A model generated the notes under the pieces. The model saw nothing but the letters and a program-made list of their open reading frames with translations, was not told where the DNA came from and ran no database searches. From contig JAFQWT010000186.1 in NCBI GenBank assembly GCA_017407375.1, positions 1-13,862 of the forward strand: 13,862 nt of DNA, in the 5' to 3' direction. Positions 8,689 through 13,862 of the stretch are shown piece after piece. How positions within the stretch are numbered: the stretch's first letter is position 1; each line of letters begins with the position of its first letter. Made by a program: the position numbers and the translations under genes. The stretch comes from Clostridia bacterium (GTDB lineage: Bacteria > Bacillota > Clostridia > Oscillospirales > CAG-272).

Positions 8689-9081
8689 TCAGCGCCCCTC
8701 GCGCCAGCTGAGGTCGCCGCGGTCAAGCGCCATGACCAGCGCCTCCGCCGTAGCGATATTGGTCGCGATCGGCACGGTGTGCATATCGCACAGCCGCAAA
8801 AGGGTCGTCCCGTTCTCGCGGCAATAGACCTCGGGCTCGGGTGCGCGGAAAAAGAAGACAATGTCCACCTCGTCACACGCCACACGGGAGATCAGCTGCT
8901 CGCTCCCCCCGTCCTCGCCCGACATCAAAAGCTCGATCTCAAGCCCCGTGGCATCGGCAATATATTTTCCCGTGGCGCTGGTGGCGCAAAGGTGGTGGTG
9001 GCAGAGGATCCCACAATAGGCGATACAGAACTCGGCCATCAGCTCCTTTTTCGCATCGTCGGCAATAATGGCAATGTGCAA
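8689..9081 (-). CDS. Methylglyoxal synthase-like protein lacking catalytic residues
   Basis: A 130-residue MGS-fold protein. Overall it clearly resembles MgsA, which turns dihydroxyacetone phosphate into methylglyoxal: MHIAIIADDAKKELMAEFC at the start, ATSATGKYIADATGL (33-47), and LLRLCDMHTVPIATNIATAEAL (94-115). However the active-site positions known from E. coli MgsA differ: His19 is D8, Asp71 is S60 (GGSEQ for GGDQQ), Asp91 is A80, His98 is C87 and Asp101 is N90. The reaction is therefore doubtful and a ligand-binding or different enzymatic role is possible. Start is TTG 9081 with a strong GGGAGGT upstream; no in-frame ATG fits better. It has its own consensus promoter and is divergent from a LysR gene. 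Confidence 0.85.
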   Translation of the reverse strand: MHIAIIADDAKKELMAEFCIAYCGILCHHHLCATSATGKYIADATGLEIELLMSGEDGGSEQLISRVACDEVDIVFFFRAPEPEVYCRENGTTLLRLCDMHTVPIATNIATAEALVMALDRGDLSWREGR

Positions 9082-9118
9082 TTCGGCACCTCCCTCATAG
9101 GTTTTCTTTGGTGCTTAC

Positions 9119-9147
9119 AGTATACCATAAATCCTTTGGCTTGTCAA
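9119..9147 (-). promoter_or_regulatory. Promoter of the MgsA-like-DUF1934-holA operon
   Basis: Minus strand TTGACA (9142-9147), 17-bp spacer and TATACT (9119-9124). The -35 is embedded in a TTGTCAATTGTCA stretch, a direct repeat of TTGTCA, which could be a binding site for the divergent LysR protein; that link is only inference. The next genes have no evident promoter of their own. Confidence 0.88.
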
Positions 9148-9214
9148 TTGTCACTTTTGCGCTTGACGGGGGTGGCTTCCATTTTTTATTTGGTCGCTTT
9201 TTCCGAAATGCCTC

Positions 9215-9243
9215 TTGCGTTTTTCTTTCCCCAATAGTATAAT
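9215..9243 (+). promoter_or_regulatory. Probable promoter of the lysR-pncC-pfkA operon
   Basis: A perfect TATAAT (9238-9243) with a weak -35 TTGCGT (9215-9220) at 17-bp spacing, 32 bp before the LysR start. The poor -35 suggests activator dependence or modest expression. Confidence 0.65.
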
Positions 9244-9275
9244 AAAAAGGGCAATACTGAGAAGGGGGGCGTCCT

Positions 9276-10172
9276 ATGAGCGATCTTGTCGGAAAATACC
9301 GCACCTTTTTGGCGGTGGCTGAGGCCGGCAGCATCAGTGAGGCGGCCCGCCGTCTCTTTGTCAGTCAGCCCGCCGTCAGCGCGGAGCTTGCCTCCCTGGA
9401 GGCGGCGCTTGGCGTTCCGCTGTTTGCCCGCTCCCGCCGTGGCGTTCAACTGACCGAGGCGGGCCGCGTTCTTGTGGAGTACGTGCGCAGCGCCTTCTCG
9501 CTTCTTGAGGCGGGGGAGCAAAAGCTGCGTGAGCTCTTGGGCCTTGCGGGCGGCACCCTGCGCATCGGCGCCTCGGACATGACGCTCCGCTTTTATCTTC
9601 TCGACTATATCCGCGCCTTCCGTGAGCGCTATCCCGCCGTCCGCCTGACCGTGACCAACGCCCCCACCCCCCGCACCCTGGAGGCATTGCGTGACGGTAG
9701 CATTGATTTTGGCGTGGTGTCGGGCCCGCTTTTGGTCGGGACCGAGGAATTGACGCTGGTGCCCGTGCGTGAGGTGCGTGACGTGTTTATCGTCGCGCCC
9801 GATCACCCCCTGGCCGGGGTGCGCGGCATCACCCGCCGTGACCTCGCGCAGTACCCCATGATCATGCTGGAAAAGAACTCCACCACCCGCAGCTACGTTG
9901 CCGAGTGGCTGGGGAGCGAGCATCCCGCCCCCGCCATTGAGCTGGCCACCTCGGACCTCTTGCTGGAGTTTGCACGGCGCGGCATCGGCATCTCCTCCAT
10001 TGTGGAGGACTTTGCCACCGAGGCCTTAGAGAAGGGGGAGGTCGTCCGCCTCCAACTCGCTGAGGAGCCGCCGCCCCGCCATTTCTACCTGGCCTATCCC
10101 CGTCGCCTGCCTCTCTCTCTGGCGGCACGCACGATGCTTGACCTTTTGCGGGGGACGACCGATGAAGCTTGA
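9276..10172 (+). CDS. LysR-family transcriptional regulator
   Basis: A 298-residue LysR-type regulator. The N-terminal winged helix-turn-helix covers about residues 5-65, with GSISEAARRLFVSQPAVSAEL (18-38) as helices two and three. A linker helix (about 68-90) leads into the periplasmic-binding-protein-like effector domain from GTLRIGASD (about 93) onward, including the late segment ATSDLLLEFARRGIGISSI typical of the family. Start ATG 9276 with AAGGGGGG upstream. It is divergent from the MgsA-like gene, the classical arrangement for LysR proteins that control the neighbouring promoter, and it overlaps pncC by 11 bp. The effector cannot be predicted from the sequence. Confidence 0.94.
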   Translation: MSDLVGKYRTFLAVAEAGSISEAARRLFVSQPAVSAELASLEAALGVPLFARSRRGVQLTEAGRVLVEYVRSAFSLLEAGEQKLRELLGLAGGTLRIGASDMTLRFYLLDYIRAFRERYPAVRLTVTNAPTPRTLEALRDGSIDFGVVSGPLLVGTEELTLVPVREVRDVFIVAPDHPLAGVRGITRRDLAQYPMIMLEKNSTTRSYVAEWLGSEHPAPAIELATSDLLLEFARRGIGISSIVEDFATEALEKGEVVRLQLAEEPPPRHFYLAYPRRLPLSLAARTMLDLLRGTTDEA

Positions 10173-10650
10173 AAAACGTGTGATCCTCGCCCTTACCGAA
10201 AAGAACCTCACCCTGGCCTTGGCCGAGTCCTGCACGGGCGGCGCCATTGCCTCCGCCCTCGTCTCGGTGCCGGGGGCCAGCCGCGTCTTCCTTGGCGGGG
10301 TGGTCTCCTACACCAACGCCGTCAAACAGGCGGCCCTCGGTGTTTCTGCGGAGACCCTGGCACGCCATACCGCCGTCTCCGCCCCCGTGGCACGGGAAAT
10401 GGCGGAGGGCGCCCGCGCCCGCCTTTTGAGCGATATTGCCGTGTCGGTCACAGGGCTTGCCGGCCCCGGTGGCGGCACCGCAGAGATACCCGTGGGCCGT
10501 GTGTTCCTTGGCCTTGCCACAAGGGAGGGGAGCGAGGTCCGCTGCCTCACCCTCTCGGGGAGCCGCCGCGCGATCCGCCGTGCGGCCGTCAGGGAGGCTC
10601 TTTCCCTGATACTTTCCTCGGTAAATTCTAACTCAGTAAATAAAACTTGA
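10162..10650 (+). CDS. pncC: Nicotinamide-nucleotide amidohydrolase (CinA C-terminal domain)
   Basis: Deamidates nicotinamide mononucleotide to nicotinate mononucleotide, recycling the NMN released for instance by NAD-dependent DNA ligase. It is the stand-alone 162-residue PncC form, without the N-terminal MoaB/CinA domain. Hallmarks are LAESCTGGAIASALVSVPGAS (about 20-40), containing the catalytic Ser and the glycine pair, GGVVSYTNAVK, and VTGLAGPGGGTAEIPVGRVF. Start ATG 10162 with GGGGGA upstream; it overlaps the end of the LysR gene by 11 bp. A TTG 24 bp upstream is in frame but has no good ribosome site. The last 10 residues (rich in Ser, Asn) are unusually AT-rich. pncB in the same window yields the same product. 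Confidence 0.9.
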   Translation: MKLEKRVILALTEKNLTLALAESCTGGAIASALVSVPGASRVFLGGVVSYTNAVKQAALGVSAETLARHTAVSAPVAREMAEGARARLLSDIAVSVTGLAGPGGGTAEIPVGRVFLGLATREGSEVRCLTLSGSRRAIRRAAVREALSLILSSVNSNSVNKT

Positions 10651-10665
10651 CATAAAGGAAGCAAA

Positions 10666-11739
10666 GTGAAGAAGATGAAAACATTCAGAAGAATCGGTGT
10701 CCTTTCCTCGGGTGGCGATGCCCCCGGCATGAACGCGGCGATCCGTGCCGTCACGCGTGAGGCGCTCCGCCGCGGTGTGGAGGTCATGGGGATCATGCGC
10801 GGTTACAGCGGCCTCATTCAGGGGGACCTCAGACCCTTTTCGGTCAGAGACGTTTCCAATTCCTTAAACCACGGCGGCACGATGCTCTATTCCGACCGTT
10901 GCCCCGAGTTCAAGACCGAGGAGGGCATGGCCAGCGCCATTGCCACCTGTGAGAAGTTTTTGATCGACGGCATTGTGGCCATCGGCGGTGACGGCACCTT
11001 CCGCGGGGCGCAGGACCTCACGCATCACGGCATTCCCTGCATCGGCATTCCCGCCACCATTGATAACGACATTACCTCCACCGAGTACACCATCGGCTTT
11101 GACACCGCCATGAACACCACGCTGGAGCTTGTGGACAAGCTCCGTGACACCTGTGAGTCCCACGCGCGCTGCAACGTGGTGGAGGTCATGGGCCGCGGCG
11201 CGGGTGACATCGCCCTGGAGACCGCGGTGGCCTCCGGCGCTACCGCCGTTGCCATTCCCGAGCTTCCCTTTGATGCCGATGCCGCCATCCAAAAGATCCG
11301 CGCCTCCCGCGCGCTCGGCAAGCGCACCTTCATCGTCATTGTGTCCGAGGGTATGGGCAGTGACTTTGCCCCCGCCCTTGCGAAGCGCATCGAGGCCGAG
11401 ACGGGCGTTGAGACCAAGTTTGCCCGCTTTGCCCACATCGTCCGCGGCGGTATCCCCACCCTGCGTGACCGTCTGCTTGCCACCCGCCTCGGCAAGCGTG
11501 CGGTGGAGGAGCTGTTCCTTGGTAACAGCAACCTCGTGGTCTGTGAGCGCTCGGGCAAGATCGTGGCGCGCGACATCAATTTTGCCCTCACGCTTGACCG
11601 CCTCTACAAGGGCAAGGCCAAGCCCGAGGAGCTGGCGCTCTATAACGAGGCCGAGCTTGCCGAGATGAACGAGGTCGGCGACAAGAAGCGCGCCCTCTTC
11701 CAAGAGCTTTACGATTGCGTGGACCGCATCTGCCTCTGA
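10666..11739 (+). CDS. pfkA: ATP-dependent 6-phosphofructokinase
   Basis: Phosphorylates fructose 6-phosphate to fructose 1,6-bisphosphate, the committed glycolytic step. At 357 residues it is about 35 longer than E. coli PfkA, the excess being mostly C-terminal. Visible are SSGGDAPGMNAAIR (14-27), GGDGTFRGA (107-115), ATIDNDI (130-136) with catalytic D133, and VEVMGRGAGD (172-181) for substrate binding. G110 corresponds to E. coli Gly104, pointing to ATP rather than pyrophosphate; position 130 is Ala where E. coli has Gly124 and PPi enzymes Lys. Start GTG 10666 is favoured because AAAGGA ends 6 nt before it; ATG 10675 is the alternative. It lies 15 bp after pncC without an intervening promoter. 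Confidence 0.94.
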   Translation: MKKMKTFRRIGVLSSGGDAPGMNAAIRAVTREALRRGVEVMGIMRGYSGLIQGDLRPFSVRDVSNSLNHGGTMLYSDRCPEFKTEEGMASAIATCEKFLIDGIVAIGGDGTFRGAQDLTHHGIPCIGIPATIDNDITSTEYTIGFDTAMNTTLELVDKLRDTCESHARCNVVEVMGRGAGDIALETAVASGATAVAIPELPFDADAAIQKIRASRALGKRTFIVIVSEGMGSDFAPALAKRIEAETGVETKFARFAHIVRGGIPTLRDRLLATRLGKRAVEELFLGNSNLVVCERSGKIVARDINFALTLDRLYKGKAKPEELALYNEAELAEMNEVGDKKRALFQELYDCVDRICL

Positions 11740-11744
11740 TCCTT

Positions 11745-11904
11745 TGGGCATAACTCACCGTTTCCTCCCTCGGACGTACCCTTGTACGCCTCTCGGTCGG
11801 AGAACGGCGACTTCTGCACCAAAGTGGGCATAACTCACCGTTTCCTCCCTCGGACGTACCCTTGTACGCCTCTCGGTCGGAGAACGGCGACTTCTGCACC
11901 AAAG
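11745..11904 (+). repeat. Exact 80-bp tandem duplication (copies B1 11745-11824, B2 11825-11904)
   Basis: Two adjacent, identical 80-bp units begin TGGGCATAAC and end CACCAAAG. Each contains CGTAC-CCTT-GTACG (11775-11788 in B1) inside a lower stem CCGTT/AACGG plus CTCC/GGAG (11758-11768 with 11799-11807, with a 2-nt bulge). The units begin 5 nt after the pfkA stop and stop before the shared terminator. Copy A at 7080-7145 is a diverged relative. Since 80 is not a multiple of three, the two copies cannot encode the same peptide in one frame. No open reading frame of substance is supported. Confidence 0.93.
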
Positions 11905-11920
11905 GAAGCGGCAGCAACAT

Positions 11921-11955
11921 AAAAAAACGAGCAGGAAGCCCTGCTCGTTTTTTTT
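11921..11955. terminator. Bidirectional terminator between pfkA and rhaB
   Basis: Perfect arms built on CGAGCAGG/CCTGCTCG (11928-11935 and 11940-11947), flanked by seven A on the left and eight T on the right, with a 4-nt loop. It can end both converging transcripts: pfkA on plus and rhaB on minus, whose stop codon is at 11964-11966. Confidence 0.93.
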
Positions 11956-11963
11956 CTTTCTTT

Positions 11964-13442
11964 TTATTCGCCCGTTTTGCCAAGATACTTGCAGAACTCA
12001 GCGTAGTGTGTCTCAAACTCCTCGGGGCTTTTCGGCTCGTAAACGGCAAGCGGCGTGGAGGCGGTGATGATGGCGCGGGCCTCCTTGACGTCACGGATCT
12101 CACCAAGAGAGATGAGCTGCTCGGCAATGTTGCCCATGACGGTGGCCTCGACGGGTCCCGCCACGACACGTGCGCCCGTGGCATCGGCGGTCATACGGCA
12201 GAGAAGGGTATCCTTGATGCCGCCGCCCAGCATGTTGATCTGCTCAAAATGCTTGCCCGAGATCTCACAGAGGGTGTTATAGTTCTGCTTGTACTTCATC
12301 GCAAGACTCTGGTAGATGCAGCGCATGATCTCACCGCGGGTCTTTGGCACGTACTGCCCTGTCACCTCGCAGAATTTCTGCACGCGGCGGGGCAGGTCAC
12401 CCGCAATAGCAAACTCGGGGGCGTCACAGTCGATAAAGCAGCGGTAGGGCTCGGCCTCCAGCGCCTCGCGCTCAAGGTCGGCGTAGGAGACGTTGGCCCC
12501 CTCCTTGTTCCACTGGCGGCGCGACTCCTGAATGAGCCAAAGGCCCATGATGTTCTTAAGGAAGCGCGTGGTGCCCGAGTGGCCGCCCTCGTTCGTATAC
12601 TGGATCTTGGCGCTTTCCTCGGTGATGAGGGGAGCGGGCAGCTCAGTGCCGAAAAGACTCCACGTGCCGCAGGAGATGTAGATCATCTCGCGGTCGGTGG
12701 GGGCCGCCAGAACGGCCGAGGCCGTGTCGTGCGTGCAAACGGCGATCACGGGGATCTTGTCACAGCCAAGCTCGGCGCACAGCTCGTCGGTCAGGGTGCC
12801 GTACACCTCCCCGGGCTCGATCATCTCGGGGAGGATCGAGGTGGGAATGCCCAGCTTGTCAAGCAGGTCGGTCGCAAAGGTGCGCGTGCGCGGATCGAGG
12901 AAGTTGGAGGTCGAGGCGATGGTCTTCTCGGCGCGCATCGCCCCCGTCAGCAGGTAAGCCATCAAGTCGGGGGTGAAGAGGATCTTCTCGCAACGGTCGA
13001 GAAGGTCGCGGCGGTATTTAGCCAGATAATAGAGCTGGTAGAGCGTGTTGATGCGCATGGTCTGCGTGCCGGTCAGGGCATAAAGCTCGTCCTGCGAGAT
13101 GATCTTCTCCACCTCCTCGGGCATGCCGACGGTGCGCTCGTCACGGTAGTTCACGGGGTTGGAGACGAGGTCGCCGTGGCTGTCGATCATACCAAAGTCA
13201 ACGCCCCAGGTATCAATGCCGATGGCGTCGATCTTGTCGGTGGCGGCCATCGCCTTGAGGATGCCCTGCTTGATCTCATGGAAGAGGCGGAGGATATCCC
13301 AGTACATCGTGCCGTTGGCGATCACAAGGTCGTTTGAGAAGCGGTGGATCTCGGTGACCTTGATCTCCTTACCGTCAAACTCGCCGAGCATGGCGCGCCC
13401 TGAGGACGCCCCAAAGTCAAAAGCCAGAACCTTCTTGGACAT
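11964..13442 (-). CDS. rhaB: Rhamnulokinase
   Basis: A FGGY-family sugar kinase of 492 residues, normal for RhaB, which phosphorylates L-rhamnulose with ATP so that it can later be split to dihydroxyacetone phosphate and lactaldehyde. Seen: AFDFGASSGRAM (7-18) phosphate loop, IDTWGVDFG (76-84), the NYRDERT segment (98-104), VCTHDTASAV (235-244) with catalytic D239, GTWSLFG (259-265), and LGGGIKDTLLCRMTADATG in the C-terminal half. Start ATG 13442 has AAGGAG 7-12 nt upstream; the frame is open further but that part carries the promoter. It is convergent with pfkA. No isomerase, aldolase or transporter is in view, so a complete rhamnose operon cannot be inferred. Confidence 0.93.
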   Translation of the reverse strand: MSKKVLAFDFGASSGRAMLGEFDGKEIKVTEIHRFSNDLVIANGTMYWDILRLFHEIKQGILKAMAATDKIDAIGIDTWGVDFGMIDSHGDLVSNPVNYRDERTVGMPEEVEKIISQDELYALTGTQTMRINTLYQLYYLAKYRRDLLDRCEKILFTPDLMAYLLTGAMRAEKTIASTSNFLDPRTRTFATDLLDKLGIPTSILPEMIEPGEVYGTLTDELCAELGCDKIPVIAVCTHDTASAVLAAPTDREMIYISCGTWSLFGTELPAPLITEESAKIQYTNEGGHSGTTRFLKNIMGLWLIQESRRQWNKEGANVSYADLEREALEAEPYRCFIDCDAPEFAIAGDLPRRVQKFCEVTGQYVPKTRGEIMRCIYQSLAMKYKQNYNTLCEISGKHFEQINMLGGGIKDTLLCRMTADATGARVVAGPVEATVMGNIAEQLISLGEIRDVKEARAIITASTPLAVYEPKSPEEFETHYAEFCKYLGKTGE

Positions 13443-13482
13443 AACGTTACTCCTTTTCGGTGCGGAAAACAATAGCATCTCT

Positions 13483-13511
13483 ATTATACAATAGGAAAAA
13501 GGAAAACACAA
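13483..13511 (-). promoter_or_regulatory. rhaB promoter with overlapping palindrome
   Basis: Minus strand -35 TTGTGT (13506-13511), 17-bp spacer, perfect -10 TATAAT (13483-13488). The inverted repeat CTATT-N4-AATAG (13481-13494) covers the -10, and a further CTATTG lies about 13 bp downstream of its first arm. Such a layout would suit a repressor, but the regulator is unknown. Confidence 0.7.
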
Positions 13512-13575
13512 GCCCGTTTTTCACTATCCTCGGTCAGAAACTTTGCAAAAACCTTCTTTTCTTTTCAAAAATCTC

Positions 13576-13603
13576 TTGACAGAGCGTTTTTTTGTGGTAT
13601 AAT
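13576..13603 (+). promoter_or_regulatory. Promoter of the plus-strand tRNA-Ala
   Basis: TTGACA (13576-13581), 16-bp spacer, extended -10 TGG plus TATAAT (13598-13603), 16 bp before the tRNA. Confidence 0.88.
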
Positions 13604-13619
13604 AATTTGTGCTAACGAT

Positions 13620-13695
13620 GGGCTTGTAGCTCAGCTGGGAGAGCGCTGCGTTCGCGACGCAGAGGTCATGGGTTCGAATCCCACCAGGTCCACCA
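13620..13695 (+). tRNA. tRNA-Ala (anticodon CGC)
   Basis: A 76-nt cloverleaf with encoded CCA. Acceptor GGGCTTG pairs with CAGGTCC and includes the G3-U70 wobble that marks alanine tRNAs. The anticodon stem CTGCG/CGCAG encloses TTCGCGA, so the anticodon is CGC, reading GCG codons; position 37 is G here. T-arm loop is TTCGAAT; pair 49-65 appears as an A-C mismatch in both copies. Its own promoter precedes it. Confidence 0.92.
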
Positions 13696-13703
13696 AAACA
13701 ACA

Positions 13704-13728
13704 ACCACCCTTGCGGTGGTTTTTGTTT
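13704..13728 (+). terminator. Shared terminator of the convergent tRNA genes
   Basis: ACCACC (13704-13709) pairs with GGTGGT (13715-13720) around a short loop, followed by TTTTTGTTTT on plus. On minus the tail is TTGTTGTTTT, thus weaker. Confidence 0.8.
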
Positions 13729-13804
13729 TGGTGGACCTGGTGGGATTCGAACCCATGACCTCTGCGTTGCGAACGCAGCGCTCTCCCAGCTGAGCTACAA
13801 GCCC
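13729..13804 (-). tRNA. tRNA-Ala (anticodon CGC), inverted second copy
   Basis: Identical to the plus-strand copy except that the anticodon loop reads TTCGCAA, giving A at position 37, the more usual base. The anticodon CGC, G3-U70 pair and encoded CCA are the same. It faces the first copy across 33 nt. Confidence 0.92.
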
Positions 13805-13820
13805 ATCGTTAGCACAAATT

Positions 13821-13848
13821 ATTATACCACAAAAAAACGCTCTGTCAA
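13821..13848 (-). promoter_or_regulatory. Promoter of the minus-strand tRNA-Ala
   Basis: Mirror image of the first tRNA promoter: TTGACA (13843-13848), 16-bp spacer, TATAAT (13821-13826) with the same extended -10. Confidence 0.88.
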
Positions 13849-13862
13849 GAGATTTTTGAAAA

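Larger units (their letters stand above)
13562..13862. repeat. Near-perfect inverted repeat enclosing two tRNA-Ala genes
   Basis: Positions x and 27424 minus x are complementary from 13562/13862 inward to a centre at 13712. Only three interruptions are seen: 13656/13768 (tRNA position 37), 13702/13722, and the few loop bases around 13710-13714. Each arm contains promoter, leader, tRNA and part of the terminator. The right arm runs into the window end, so full length is unknown. Confidence 0.95.

Noticed and set aside
8640..8885. N-terminal extension of the DUF1934 frame
   Set aside because: The extension is Arg/Ser-rich, overlaps the MgsA-like gene in another frame, and the start at 8639 has a good ribosome site.
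10645..10651. TTGACA just before pfkA as a promoter -35
   Set aside because: No -10 hexamer lies at an acceptable distance; it would fall inside the pfkA coding sequence.
10864..11751. 295-residue open frame on minus, antisense to pfkA
   Set aside because: Covers the well-recognised pfkA gene and lacks any domain or ribosome site.
11745..11904. CRISPR array
   Set aside because: The units abut with no distinct spacers, only two copies exist, and no cas gene is present.
11862..13337. 491-residue open frame on plus, antisense to rhaB
   Set aside because: Starts within the 80-bp repeat, runs through a terminator and covers the clear rhaB gene; composition is that of an antisense shadow.

Overview
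The window looks like chromosome from a GC-rich Bacillota of class Clostridia, probably an uncultured gut-type lineage. The signs are a type III glutamine synthetase, a DUF1934 gene coupled to holA, strong AAGGAG-type ribosome binding sites, near-consensus sigma-A promoters in AT-rich intergenic pockets, short perfect hairpin terminators with T-tracts, and tRNA genes with encoded CCA. The taxonomic placement is an inference from gene content and composition. I see no phage, transposase, toxin, CRISPR array or defence cluster.

Layout. (1) 1-1959 (-): glnN, truncated by the left edge, transcribed divergently from a DEDDh exonuclease carrying a C-terminal zinc ribbon (2122-3105, +). (2) rimI (3170-3616, +) follows the exonuclease. 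(3) A strong promoter at 3628-3656 drives a membrane-anchored nucleotide-sugar dehydratase/epimerase (3717-5579) and pncB (5597-7027), ended by a strong terminator. (4) A short intergenic region (7028-7209) holds one diverged copy of a repeat element and a bidirectional terminator. (5) On the minus strand, an MgsA-like gene (8689-9081), a DUF1934 gene (8232-8639) and holA (7210-8235) read leftward. (6) Divergent from these, a LysR regulator (9276-10172), pncC (10162-10650) and pfkA (10666-11739) form a tight operon. (7) An exact 80-bp tandem duplication of the same repeat family (11745-11904) and a bidirectional terminator separate pfkA from the convergent rhaB (11964-13442, -). (8) The right edge is a near-perfect inverted repeat (13562-13862) holding two convergent tRNA-Ala(CGC) genes, each with its own identical promoter.

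Functional threads: two enzymes that converge on nicotinate mononucleotide (PncB and PncC); a triose/hexose-phosphate theme (PfkA, RhaB and an MgsA-fold protein); and core housekeeping (HolA, RimI, tRNA-Ala, GSIII). The observations most worth a second look are the MgsA-like protein, which lacks nearly all the catalytic residues of methylglyoxal synthase while keeping the fold; the intergenic repeat family that keeps a CGTAC-N4-GTACG hairpin; and the tRNA palindrome at the window edge, which is either a real inverted duplication or a fold-back assembly artefact.
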